64,000 nt of DNA from assembly GCA_029261965.1 (NCBI GenBank), contig JAJDAH010000112.1:1-64000 (forward strand), given 5' to 3'. The translations under genes and the position numbers were made by a program. Positions 25,990 to 34,513 of the stretch are shown piece by piece. Position 1 is the stretch's first letter. Each line of letters starts with the position of its first letter. Below the pieces are notes generated by a model. That model worked only from the letters and a program-made list of their open reading frames with translations. It made no database searches and was not told where the DNA came from. The stretch is from Polyangiaceae bacterium. GTDB lineage: Bacteria; Myxococcota_A; Polyangia; Polyangiales; Polyangiaceae.

Positions 25990-27756
25990 ATGGGAGCGGC
26001 AACCTTTTCCAAACAGCCTTGGCTGTGGGCGGCAGGGATCATCGTGGCAGCGCTCCTTCTGCACCTCGGAGGGTTGTCCGCCGGCCTCGAGTTCGACGAC
26101 CCGATCCTGACCAAGCTCATCGCCGCTCGCATCGACAGTCAGAACGTGCCGGGCGAGTGGCACGAAGTCGCCGGCCTCCGCAATCCCGACGGACCGGCGG
26201 GCATCGCGCGCGACATCGCCGCCGGTCGAGTTCCCTGGTGGACCGATCCCGAGGGAGCCTGGTCGATGTTCCGGCCCGCCGCGGTCGTGACTCACTACAT
26301 CGACATGTGGTTTTGGCCAGCGAGCCCCGTGTTGATGCACGTGCAGAACATGGTGTGGCTGGGTTTCTTGTTCTTGTCAGTGTGGTGGCTCTTCCGGCGA
26401 TTGTGCGAACGGGAAACCGTGGCGCTCTTCGGCCTTGCACTGTTCGCGTTCGCCGCGCGAAACGGCGAGATGGTCAGTTGGATCTCCGCCCGTAACTCGG
26501 TGATGATGGTCGCGTTCGCCGCGCTCGCGCTCGCCGTGCACGATCGCGCGCGCCGCGAAAGCTGGGCGCCGGGGCGCTTTCTCGCCCCGCTGTTTCTGCT
26601 TTTGAGCCTGTGGAGCAGCGAGGGCGGCGTGAGCCTTTGGGGAGCGCTGCTCGGCTACGCGCTATGGGTGGACCGCGGCAAGCTAGCCGCACGCGCCGTG
26701 GCGCTCGCTCCCATGGCGGCCGTCACCGCCGGATGGCTCTTGCACTATCGTCTCAGCGGCTTCGGCACCCGCGGCGGCGACTTGTATCTCGATCCCGTCG
26801 GAGATCCGCTGGCGTTCCTCGCCGCGGCTCCGGCCCGCCTCGCTCAGTTGGCGCTCGAGCTGTTCGGCCTTCCCCAGAGCGCGTTCCGCGAGTCGTGGCC
26901 ACCGCCTGGGCTCGGTGACGCGCTCAACGTGCCAGCGATCCTCCTGTGCGTGACTACGTTGCTCGTGCTCGGATGGTTCGCACGGACGGATACCCGAGTG
27001 CGCTTTTGGCTCTTCTCTTCCGTGCTCGCGCTGCTGCCGCTCTGCGCCGGTGCGCCGAGCCACCGGCTGCTTTTGCTGCCCGCGGCGTTCACCTGCGGCG
27101 CCCTCGCGCTGGCAGCAGCCGAGCTTTGGCGCCTGACCGAGAACAAGCGCCTTGCTGGCCGCTCGCTGGTGGCGGCGTGGGTCGCCGCGCATGTGCTCGG
27201 CGGCATCATCTTGATTCCGATGACCGGGCGCGCGCGCACCGGCGCGGACGTTCTCTTGCAAGGCCTTCGCGCCGAGCTCCCCGTGGGTCACGGTGAGCCA
27301 CCGTTGATGGTGATCAACACGCCGCATGCTGCGGCAACCGCTTTCGCGCTGTTTCTCGCGAGCGACGTCCCGTTCGGCGACGACCAACACTACGTGCTCG
27401 GAGCCGCAGCGGCCCCAGTCCTTCTCACTCGGGTGGCACCGAACGCCATTCGGCTGCAGCCCGCGGGCGGATACCTCGCCGAGCCGAGCAGCCGAGCCTA
27501 TCGAGCGGCAAACCGACCGATGCGCAGCGGCGAGCAGTTTCGCCTAGGCGAAGGCCAGCTGACCGTCGAAGAAGTCAGCCCCGACGGGCGCCCACTGAGC
27601 GTGCTCTTGGTTTGGGGCGGCGCCGAACGACTCGAAGACGCGAAGCTGCGTTGGACCACCACGGTGCACGACGGCGCACGCTTGCGCAGCATCGACGTCA
27701 CGCTGCCCAAACCGGGACAATCAGTCGAGGTGCCGTTCCTGATGCCGCCGACATGA
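25990..27756 (+). CDS. polytopic membrane protein with C-terminal soluble domain, paralogue C
   Basis: The product has 588 residues. It shows the same plan as A and B: an acidic loop (LEFDDPILTK), an inserted loop and MFRPAAVVTHYIDMW, the motif SWISARNSVMMVAFA, about ten membrane segments, then LMVINTPHAA and the beta-rich tail (LQPAGGYLAE, ERLEDAKLRW). The first outer loop is longer than in A and B. It follows the His-rich membrane gene by 1 bp. The function is inferred to be transfer or remodelling of a lipid-linked sugar, without direct evidence. Confidence 0.65.
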   Translation: MGAATFSKQPWLWAAGIIVAALLLHLGGLSAGLEFDDPILTKLIAARIDSQNVPGEWHEVAGLRNPDGPAGIARDIAAGRVPWWTDPEGAWSMFRPAAVVTHYIDMWFWPASPVLMHVQNMVWLGFLFLSVWWLFRRLCERETVALFGLALFAFAARNGEMVSWISARNSVMMVAFAALALAVHDRARRESWAPGRFLAPLFLLLSLWSSEGGVSLWGALLGYALWVDRGKLAARAVALAPMAAVTAGWLLHYRLSGFGTRGGDLYLDPVGDPLAFLAAAPARLAQLALELFGLPQSAFRESWPPPGLGDALNVPAILLCVTTLLVLGWFARTDTRVRFWLFSSVLALLPLCAGAPSHRLLLLPAAFTCGALALAAAELWRLTENKRLAGRSLVAAWVAAHVLGGIILIPMTGRARTGADVLLQGLRAELPVGHGEPPLMVINTPHAAATAFALFLASDVPFGDDQHYVLGAAAAPVLLTRVAPNAIRLQPAGGYLAEPSSRAYRAANRPMRSGEQFRLGEGQLTVEEVSPDGRPLSVLLVWGGAERLEDAKLRWTTTVHDGARLRSIDVTLPKPGQSVEVPFLMPPT

Positions 27757-27817
27757 GACGCTCGACGCCACGAGGTCGCGTCGATCGCCGCGGCTCGTGA
27801 AGAATGACCGGTGAGAG

Positions 27818-30250
27818 CTACTCGGAGGCCGGCTCGGGGGCGAACACCGTCCGGCAAAGGGCGAGCGCCACGAGATAGATGGCGAGACCCACCCAGAGCG
27901 ACATCGTGATCCCCGCATGCAGCGCCACGACGGTGGCTAGTGTCGACGCAAGCACGCTCATCGCCCCGTTGATGCTCCAGAGCCATGGGATCCGTGTGCC
28001 CGCGCGCTCTCCGATCGCCCGGAGTCCCGCCGGAAAGGGCACCCCCAAGAGCATGCCCATCGGCAGCAGCATCACGGCGGCAACGAGGGCTCGTGCCGTG
28101 GTCGGAAGCGCGCGCGTGGCCTCGAACACGGCACCGCTCACCGTCCCGAGCACCACCGCGTAGCCGACGAGAGCCAGAATCGCTCTCGGAACCCGCTTGC
28201 CGAGAGCCGGCAAGTCCCCGCTGGCCAGCCATCGGCTGCCAAAGCTGCCGCCAATCAGCAGCGTGAAGAGCACGACCGCGAGAGTGTAGACGGGTTGGCC
28301 GAGATAAAAGGCGAAGCGCTGCAGAAACGCGATCTCCACGAACATGAAGCCGAGCCCCAAACAAGCGACGTAACCAAGATCAGCGGCCGGGCTGCCTCGC
28401 CCCGCGCGTACCTCTCGGCGACCGAAGAAAAGCGGGACCAAGAGAAAAGCCCCCACCAAGAGAGTGGCCACCGCGACCACTTTCGCCACGATCGCCAGCC
28501 CGTTGCCAAACAGGTGAGTCTGCTCGAACGAAAACATCGCTCGGAACATGTCGCGCAGCCGGTTCTGATAAAAGAAAAACGGCCGATCGTCGGTCGTGGG
28601 TGAAATGTCGATCGGCCAACGCTCGAGCTGTTCTTGAAACTTCGCCGAGTCCGTCTGCCGCAGCGCCACGTGCATCATCGCACTCTCGAAGTCGACCGGC
28701 TCGCCTCGCCCGGGGAAGTACACCCGGCGGAACCCGAGCTCATCAACCTGCGTGGCCAGTTTTTCGACCTCCGCGTCGGTGAAGCCATCCGGCTTAATCA
28801 AAAAGTCGTACATGGTCGCGTCGCCGAGGCCCATCCACGGCGTCGCGACGACGATGACCGAACGCGCCGGGTCGCTCCCCCGGGCGACGAGCGCCGTGCG
28901 TGCGATCGACGCGAGACGAGCGCCAACCGCCAGACCGGGCAAGGTCACCGAAGACACCGTGAACACGCCGCCGGGCTTGAGCGCGCCAAAAAAATCGTTG
29001 AAGGCGTCGACCGTGTAGAGACTGTTCTCGGTCAGCGCATAGGCCCCGGCAGCGGTGGCCGCCGACGTATCGACCATGCTCAGAAGCAACACGTCGAAAC
29101 GTTGGTCGGTTCCGCGCACGAAGCTCCGCCCGTCGTCGACGACCACGTGCACGTCGGGGCGGTCGTAAAGCCCGCCGGAGTACTCCTTGTACTGGCCGCG
29201 CACGACCTTCTCCACGATCAATGGATTGATTTCGACGGCTGTCACCGCTTTCGCCCCGGCCGCCAGAGCGGCCAGCACGTCCTTGCCGCCACCGGCACCG
29301 ATGATGCAAACGTCTTCGGGCGATGGGCGGGACCGATACACGACGGCGCTCAGATCGTGCGAAGTGAACTGCGCTCCCTCGAGTGATCCATCGAACCGGG
29401 TGATCGTGGTCATCGCGTTGAGGTCGATGACCAGCGTCTTCTGCTCGGGGATGTCGCCCTGGTACTTTGGACTCACCCCCCATCCCCGAAAGCCCGCGCC
29501 CGGTCCGACCGTCACCATCGAAAACGAGTTCCACTCGTTGAACTCGATCAGCGCGGGGTCCATGTTGATCCCCTTCGCCACACGAATGCGCAGCAGACCG
29601 AGACTCGGGTCGAGCGCTGCCACGGCGATGACGAGCCCGGCGGCGACCGACGCGATGGTGAACGACCTCTTCTTGGACTGGGCTCCCCTGGCGAACAGCA
29701 CTGCCGCACCGGTGGCCAGCAGCGCGCAACCGAGCATCGCCCGAGGCCCCCCGAATGCCCCGAGGAGCGGGATCACCAACAAACATGCCGCGCCGGCGCC
29801 GAACAAGTCCCAGAAGTAGAGATCGTGAGCGCTCTTCGCGTGACGCATCATCGCCAGCGCGATGGCAAATCCGCCCGCGAAAAACGGTGCCGCCGCCATG
29901 ATGAACAACCCGAGCAGCTTCCACGTCAACCGCGTGAAGATGGTTCCCCCGAACCAATCCGGGGTGAGGTGAATCAGCGCGATGTCTACCCCCACGATCA
30001 CGAGCGCCAGCACCGACGACGCCAACGCCAGATGATCGCCGGTTCGTTCCGGGGCGAGCTTTGGCTGCCGAAGATGAACGAACAGCGCTGCGGCGGCGGA
30101 GCCGAACAGCGCCACCGAAATCACGAAGAACGCGAAGTGGTACCAGAGCACCACCGAAAAAATTCGAGTGAGCACGAGCTCGGTGCTCATCAGCGCCGCC
30201 GAGAGCAGTCCGACTCCGATTCCGACGTCGCGCGTGTACTTCGAGCTCAC
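27818..30250 (-). CDS. membrane protein with embedded spermine-synthase-like domain
   Basis: The product has 810 residues from a GTG. Six or so N-terminal membrane segments are followed by a soluble domain (about 210-570) and a C-terminal block of about six more. The soluble domain has the spermidine-synthase glycine loop VCIIGAGGGKDVLAAL and the acidic partner AVEINPLI. The segment corresponding to the catalytic DSTDP reads LLLSMVDTSAA, so the catalytic Asp is Ser. It ends with TTDDRPFFFYQ, a motif common in these membrane-fused relatives. The function is unknown and differs from the 2513/9024 pair in having membrane blocks on both sides. It is the last gene of a minus-strand run from 34094. 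Confidence 0.75.
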   Translation of the reverse strand: MSSKYTRDVGIGVGLLSAALMSTELVLTRIFSVVLWYHFAFFVISVALFGSAAAALFVHLRQPKLAPERTGDHLALASSVLALVIVGVDIALIHLTPDWFGGTIFTRLTWKLLGLFIMAAAPFFAGGFAIALAMMRHAKSAHDLYFWDLFGAGAACLLVIPLLGAFGGPRAMLGCALLATGAAVLFARGAQSKKRSFTIASVAAGLVIAVAALDPSLGLLRIRVAKGINMDPALIEFNEWNSFSMVTVGPGAGFRGWGVSPKYQGDIPEQKTLVIDLNAMTTITRFDGSLEGAQFTSHDLSAVVYRSRPSPEDVCIIGAGGGKDVLAALAAGAKAVTAVEINPLIVEKVVRGQYKEYSGGLYDRPDVHVVVDDGRSFVRGTDQRFDVLLLSMVDTSAATAAGAYALTENSLYTVDAFNDFFGALKPGGVFTVSSVTLPGLAVGARLASIARTALVARGSDPARSVIVVATPWMGLGDATMYDFLIKPDGFTDAEVEKLATQVDELGFRRVYFPGRGEPVDFESAMMHVALRQTDSAKFQEQLERWPIDISPTTDDRPFFFYQNRLRDMFRAMFSFEQTHLFGNGLAIVAKVVAVATLLVGAFLLVPLFFGRREVRAGRGSPAADLGYVACLGLGFMFVEIAFLQRFAFYLGQPVYTLAVVLFTLLIGGSFGSRWLASGDLPALGKRVPRAILALVGYAVVLGTVSGAVFEATRALPTTARALVAAVMLLPMGMLLGVPFPAGLRAIGERAGTRIPWLWSINGAMSVLASTLATVVALHAGITMSLWVGLAIYLVALALCRTVFAPEPASE

Positions 30251-30290
30251 GTACCGATCGATCTAACAGGGGGGTCGTCCCGGACCAAGC

Positions 30291-31871
30291 TCACGGCCCG
30301 CGTTTGACCGCCGTCGCCATGAAGTGCGCGCTGTACCGCCTGAGCCGGGAGGTCTCGAGGAATCGCTCGAGTGCCGTGAAGCGCCGAAGGAGCCACGGCG
30401 GAATGAACTCCGGCAAGAAGGTGAAGTACTCGATCTGTTCACTCCAGGACTGCCCCTCGATGGGCGGCAACTCCGAAGGCAAGATCCACTCTTCCGTCCC
30501 GTCGTCGATCTTGCGGAGCATCGGAAAGACGTAGCCCATGTAGAACGCGAACAGCGGGTTGAAGGTATTCATCTCGTGCAAGAAGAACACTCCGCCGGGT
30601 TTGAGCACCCGAAAGATCTCCGAGAGCACTTTCTGCCGAGCCTCGGCTCCCGGAACGTGGTGCAAGACATTGATCGCGTAGGCAAAGTCGAAGCTCGCGT
30701 CCTCGAAAAGCAACTCGGTCGCGCTGCCCGTGGCGAATGCGATCGCCGGTGTGATGCCTTCGGACTGCAGGCGCGCCTTTTCCACCTGACCCGCGGAGTC
30801 GTCGATGCCCGTCATGCAGAAACCCGACCTTGCGAGCTCGACGGCGTACGGACCTTGCCCACAACCGACGTCGAGACCACGCGCGCCGGGCCCGATCTTC
30901 TGACGCTGCAACGAGTCGACCATCGCGCCCGTTTTGCGTTGCAGGAGCCGGCCTTTGACGTGCTCGGGGATCAGCGAGCCGTACTCTTCGGCGAGCTCGT
31001 CGAAGTGCTTTTGCTGTCGACGCATGGTCGTGCGGAGCTCTTCGCGCCACACCAGGAGTGAAACCACGCCGATGCCCATGGCGAACCAGACCGTCCCGAT
31101 TCGAAAGACCGCGGCGACGACCACCGCCTGGCCCTCGGCGACCCCCGACTCGGCCAGCTGAATGATGATGACCGAACTGGCGACGCCACCGCCGAGAGGG
31201 ATGCCGCTCAACCCTCCGGTCGCCGTGCCTCCAGCGAACGCATGGGCGCTGCGCGAAAGCGTCACGCCCTCGGTCAGGAACGAGCTCGAGACGTGAAGCG
31301 CAAGGATGAGCAACCCCCACGTCATCAAGCTCACGAAGGTCAGCGACCATGCGAGCCCGAGCGATCGTTTCCAGCTCGGCCCGATGAAACGCGCCGCGAC
31401 CAACGCGCCGAGGAGCAACCCCGCCGTGGAGCCCGCAAGCGCCGCCGATCCACTCTCGATCGACCAGAACACCAGGAGTGACAACAGGTCGAGGGTGCGT
31501 TCGGCCACCCACACCGCCACGAGTTGTCCGGTGCGAACGGACGACACCTTCCGCAAGTAGACGACGCGCAAGAGCTCTCCCAACCCGAACGGGGTCAACA
31601 AGAGGGGAACCGTCGCCAGGTAGAAGCGCCAGCTGTTGCGTACCGCCACGCTGTGGGTGAACCGACGAAGCAGGTAGTGCCACCGGAGCCAACGGGTACT
31701 GACGTGAAGCGTCGTGAGCACGGCGCAGCCCAACAGCGCCAGCGAGATGCCCCGAGGCTCGGCCGCGAAGTGTTCGATGGCGCCGGCAGCGAGACCAAAC
31801 CAGTAGTAAGCCGCCAGCGCGCCAGCGAGCAGAGCGGCGACCCCGAGCGCGACTATCCACTTGACCAGCAT
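30291..31871 (-). CDS. flippase-like membrane domain fused to a methyltransferase
   Basis: The product has 526 residues from ATG 31871 (a TTG lies one codon upstream). Residues about 1-280 are the polytopic LPG-synthase-TM/UPF0104 type seen in MprF flippase domains and glycolipid transport proteins (LTPFGLGELLRVVYLRK, WVAERTLDLLSLLVFW, SGIPLGGGVA). After a charged linker (RRQQKHFDELAEEYG) a class I methyltransferase follows: GLDVGCGQGPYAVEL (about 337-351), GIDDSAGQ, FDFAYAINVLHHVPG and RVLKPGGVFFLHE. The fusion suggests methylation of a membrane lipid or polyprenyl-linked compound that the first domain binds or flips (inference). Gaps to neighbours are 40-45 bp, same strand. Confidence 0.8.
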   Translation of the reverse strand: MLVKWIVALGVAALLAGALAAYYWFGLAAGAIEHFAAEPRGISLALLGCAVLTTLHVSTRWLRWHYLLRRFTHSVAVRNSWRFYLATVPLLLTPFGLGELLRVVYLRKVSSVRTGQLVAVWVAERTLDLLSLLVFWSIESGSAALAGSTAGLLLGALVAARFIGPSWKRSLGLAWSLTFVSLMTWGLLILALHVSSSFLTEGVTLSRSAHAFAGGTATGGLSGIPLGGGVASSVIIIQLAESGVAEGQAVVVAAVFRIGTVWFAMGIGVVSLLVWREELRTTMRRQQKHFDELAEEYGSLIPEHVKGRLLQRKTGAMVDSLQRQKIGPGARGLDVGCGQGPYAVELARSGFCMTGIDDSAGQVEKARLQSEGITPAIAFATGSATELLFEDASFDFAYAINVLHHVPGAEARQKVLSEIFRVLKPGGVFFLHEMNTFNPLFAFYMGYVFPMLRKIDDGTEEWILPSELPPIEGQSWSEQIEYFTFLPEFIPPWLLRRFTALERFLETSRLRRYSAHFMATAVKRGP

Positions 31872-31916
31872 CAACAGGTCGCGAGCCGGGGCATCGGCCC
31901 CGCGCCGGAAGGAAGG

Positions 31917-33059
31917 TCAGGGAGCGGCATCACCGGTCACCGCGGGCACCCTCATTTCCCCGGTCGACGGGGCGTCCACCGCCGCCGCCGAATCGTCGGC
32001 CGCTGCATCTTGGGGTCCGGGGTCGTCGTCTTGAACGAGTTCGGCGCCGGCATCCTCGCCCGTCGTCGTCGTGATCAGCATCGACAGCATCGCCACTACG
32101 GTGAACTTCTCAGGCTTTCCTCCGCGCTCCACGTCGAGAGTCATCGTAGCGCTGGTCGTGAACTTTCCTCGAAGCGGGACACCGGTCACACGGTCGACCA
32201 CCAGGTCCCCCGTCCCGTCGCCTCGATATCGCTCTAGCGTCGCCGTTTGTCCGGGAAGGATCGGATCGGGAACCGGCTGCGATGGGGCTTCCTGGCGCGA
32301 AGACACCTTGATCACGGCCAGGTCTTCGTCGAGCCCCACCAGTCGCATCGTCGAGACTTGGATGATCTTCACCCCACCCGCGCTCAACGTTTCCCGGAAG
32401 TGCCACTCGGCTCCGATGCCCACGGGCGCGCCAGGCAACCGGAACGGGTATCGCGGCTGCGACTGCCACGCGCTGTCGAGAAAGCTCTTGAGCTCGGCCG
32501 GAGGCTCGACCCCCCCGAGCTTGCCCGCACGAACCTCGACGACTTCGGCGTCCTCGGCCACGAGCATCGTGTTGCTCGTGCCCGCCATCGGCGAGAGCTG
32601 CTCGTTCATGTGGTCGAGGTATTCTTTGGGAAACTTCTCCCCACGGAGCTCGATTGAATCGATGACCGCCTCTTCCTCGACGAGCGCCAGTGTCTTGAAA
32701 TCACGCTCGCGAAGGATTGGATCCGCCGTACCACGCTTGGTCGTGATGCGAACCGTCATGACGAGGGTGGGGTATTCGACGGGCTTCTGCCCCTGCAGCG
32801 ACAGCGACCCGTTCGTCTCGATAACCGTCGTATAGCGGTATCCCGTCCACCGACCGACCTCGAGCTTGGTCCACGGCTTCTGGCCAGCATCCACCATGTC
32901 GGTGTACTGGCTGTACTCGCTCGCGTCCGCGCCCGCCTTCGAGGAGATCCCGCATCCCTCGCACCCGCGTTGACAACCGAGAGCGACCGTCAGCGTCAGC
33001 AGCATCCCGGCGCGCCGCCACAGACGGGAGCGTCGCGTCAGCGATGGGAAAGAGCGCAC
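31917..33059 (-). CDS. lipoprotein of unknown function (DUF6263-like)
   Basis: The product has 380 residues from a GTG placed 3 bp after the upstream stop. There is a basic N-terminus and a lipobox VALGC, then a Cys cluster (CQRGCEGCG). The mature part is beta-rich with GIGAEWHFRETL and RLVGLDEDLAVIKV, reminiscent of DUF6263 proteins, a family without known biochemistry; this match is tentative. The last 55 residues are Asp/Ala-rich and probably disordered. The position within a four-gene minus-strand run (phosphoesterase, this gene, flippase-methyltransferase, spermine-synthase-like) suggests an envelope role. Confidence 0.6.
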   Translation of the reverse strand: MRSFPSLTRRSRLWRRAGMLLTLTVALGCQRGCEGCGISSKAGADASEYSQYTDMVDAGQKPWTKLEVGRWTGYRYTTVIETNGSLSLQGQKPVEYPTLVMTVRITTKRGTADPILRERDFKTLALVEEEAVIDSIELRGEKFPKEYLDHMNEQLSPMAGTSNTMLVAEDAEVVEVRAGKLGGVEPPAELKSFLDSAWQSQPRYPFRLPGAPVGIGAEWHFRETLSAGGVKIIQVSTMRLVGLDEDLAVIKVSSRQEAPSQPVPDPILPGQTATLERYRGDGTGDLVVDRVTGVPLRGKFTTSATMTLDVERGGKPEKFTVVAMLSMLITTTTGEDAGAELVQDDDPGPQDAAADDSAAAVDAPSTGEMRVPAVTGDAAP

Positions 33060-33062
33060 ACT

Positions 33063-34094
33063 TCAGGTTATAGCCGATGCCTCGAGAGGACAGGTGCCCG
33101 AGCTCAGTCCCATCGCCGCCCTTTGCATCTCCGGGACGTCGTACCGCAGCCAGCCGCGATAGAACGCTTCCCACCAGTCGAAGAACGACTTGTCTCGATG
33201 CGGCCCCAGTACACCGAGATACTCCTCGTCGGTGAGCTCGCGGCCATCGGGGTACTGCTGCACCACGAATCGGCCATCATCGTATCGGGCAAACGTCGCG
33301 TCATCGAAGGTCCAGGAGCCCGTGTTGACGTAGGTGCCTCCCGGCAGCTCCAGGCGGCCCGGTTGATGTGAGTGCCCGCACACCAAGACATCCACGTCTG
33401 GATTGCCCAGCACGGTCTCGGCGGCGCGCAAGAGGCCAGCGGCGTCTCCCCACTCGCCTCGACCCCAGTAGTCCAGAAACTTCCAACAGCGCTCCGCTTT
33501 CGCGGTGTGGCCTCGACTTTCGTAGACGTGGGCCAGCTCGCGCTGCAGTTGCCCATAGCGAAAGAAGAGCCAATGGCCGAGACGCGTGCTCCAGTAGTAG
33601 TGCTTGCGCATCGGGATCCGCACCGGAGAGCGCACGACCTTCTCGATGAGGGCGTGGGTGCGCACCGCCCAGAACGCTCGCCGATCCCCCGGTTGATGGA
33701 AGTCGTCGAAGACGTTGCCGTGCTCGACGAGCACCCGGTCACCAATCGCGAGGTTGTCGTAGTAGCGAAGCGGCAAGAAGTCCGCGAGCGCGCGCCCGGA
33801 GCCTTCGTGATTACCCCGGAGGTAGTAGACCGGCATCGCCCGGGCGAGCTGCCGGAGATCCTCGATCAAACGTGGGTGACCCTCTTCGACACGCCCCGGC
33901 GTCCAGGCTTGGGCGAGGTCGAACCCGTCCCCGACGATGACGAACGCATCGGCGCGACACGCCTCGTCTTCGAAGAATCGGCGGAGCAGGTCGTCTTTGC
34001 GACCAAAGCTCTCGGTCGGGCTCCCGTCGCCGATGTGCAGGTCGCTGACGAAGCAGACGCGAGCGTCGGCACTGAGGCGAGCGGTGTTGTCCAT
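33063..34094 (-). CDS. calcineurin-like metallophosphoesterase (LpxH/UDP-DAGn-hydrolase-like)
   Basis: The product has 343 residues from ATG 34094. All dimetal phosphoesterase motifs are present: Asp18-x-His20 (SDLHIGD), Asp56 (VGDGFD), Asn95-His96-Glu (RGNHEG), a His after VLVEHGN, and GHSH in VCGHSHQPGR. It resembles cytoplasmic LpxH-type pyrophosphatases more than secreted ones; no signal peptide is seen. The C-terminal 60 residues (FFDWWEAFYRGWLRYD) are amphipathic and might contact the membrane. It is the first gene of the minus-strand run to 27818; the next gene begins 3 bp after its stop. Confidence 0.8.
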   Translation of the reverse strand: MDNTARLSADARVCFVSDLHIGDGSPTESFGRKDDLLRRFFEDEACRADAFVIVGDGFDLAQAWTPGRVEEGHPRLIEDLRQLARAMPVYYLRGNHEGSGRALADFLPLRYYDNLAIGDRVLVEHGNVFDDFHQPGDRRAFWAVRTHALIEKVVRSPVRIPMRKHYYWSTRLGHWLFFRYGQLQRELAHVYESRGHTAKAERCWKFLDYWGRGEWGDAAGLLRAAETVLGNPDVDVLVCGHSHQPGRLELPGGTYVNTGSWTFDDATFARYDDGRFVVQQYPDGRELTDEEYLGVLGPHRDKSFFDWWEAFYRGWLRYDVPEMQRAAMGLSSGTCPLEASAIT

Positions 34095-34197
34095 GAAGCG
34101 GCCGGCGGCGCGGCCATCATCCCAGACGCCGGGCCCCCCACAGCGCGAAAAGGAGGGTGCGCCGAACCGTGCCCCCGCTGGCCTGAAGGCCCCCCGG

Positions 34198-34260
34198 TGT
34201 GACGCGTCACGCGTCACTTGGGCGTAACTGCACCCCCTCACTGTGATACGCGCCGTCACA
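34198..34260. promoter_or_regulatory. palindrome cluster, probable regulator binding sites
   Basis: GTGACGCGTCAC (34199-34210) is a perfect 12-bp palindrome, directly followed by another GCGTCAC half (34211-34217). A second dyad, TGTGA-N9-TCACA, lies at 34242-34260, 44 bp further on, about four helical turns. The sites are 140-200 bp upstream of the sigma54-like element, where enhancer-binding proteins usually bind, and 105-165 bp from the divergent phosphoesterase start. Confidence 0.45.
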
Positions 34261-34396
34261 CCCCGACCTTCCCCCTAAAAAACAGCTGTTTCGTCATTCT
34301 CCGACGGGCGGCTGGGTGGACACGGGCTCGTGGCAACCCGCCCACGCCCCATCGCAAAAACCTCGGGAAATTGGCCGATCCGGGAAAATTCGAAGT

Positions 34397-34412
34397 TGGC
34401 CCGTCTCCTGCA
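34397..34412 (+). promoter_or_regulatory. candidate sigma54 promoter (-24/-12)
   Basis: TGGCCC, five bases, CTGCA matches the sigma54 consensus with one mismatch per half and has exact GG-N10-GC spacing. It would start transcription near 34423, leaving a leader of about 90 nt before the ATG at 34514. Confidence 0.4.
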
Positions 34413-34513
34413 GAAACAATCTCCCGAAGTCGTTGTCACAAAACGACGTCCCCGAACGATGAGGGGACAGAGCCAGAAACCACACCGCCGAACAAGGCAA
34501 GGGAGACAGAGTC

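Larger units (their letters stand above)
34095..34513. other. 419-bp divergent regulatory region
   Basis: It separates the phosphoesterase gene and the secreted helical protein gene. It holds a palindrome cluster (34198-34260) and a sigma54-like element (34397-34412), described separately. No coding frame with sensible codon use or ribosome binding site was seen, and no tRNA or riboswitch core. Confidence 0.5.
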
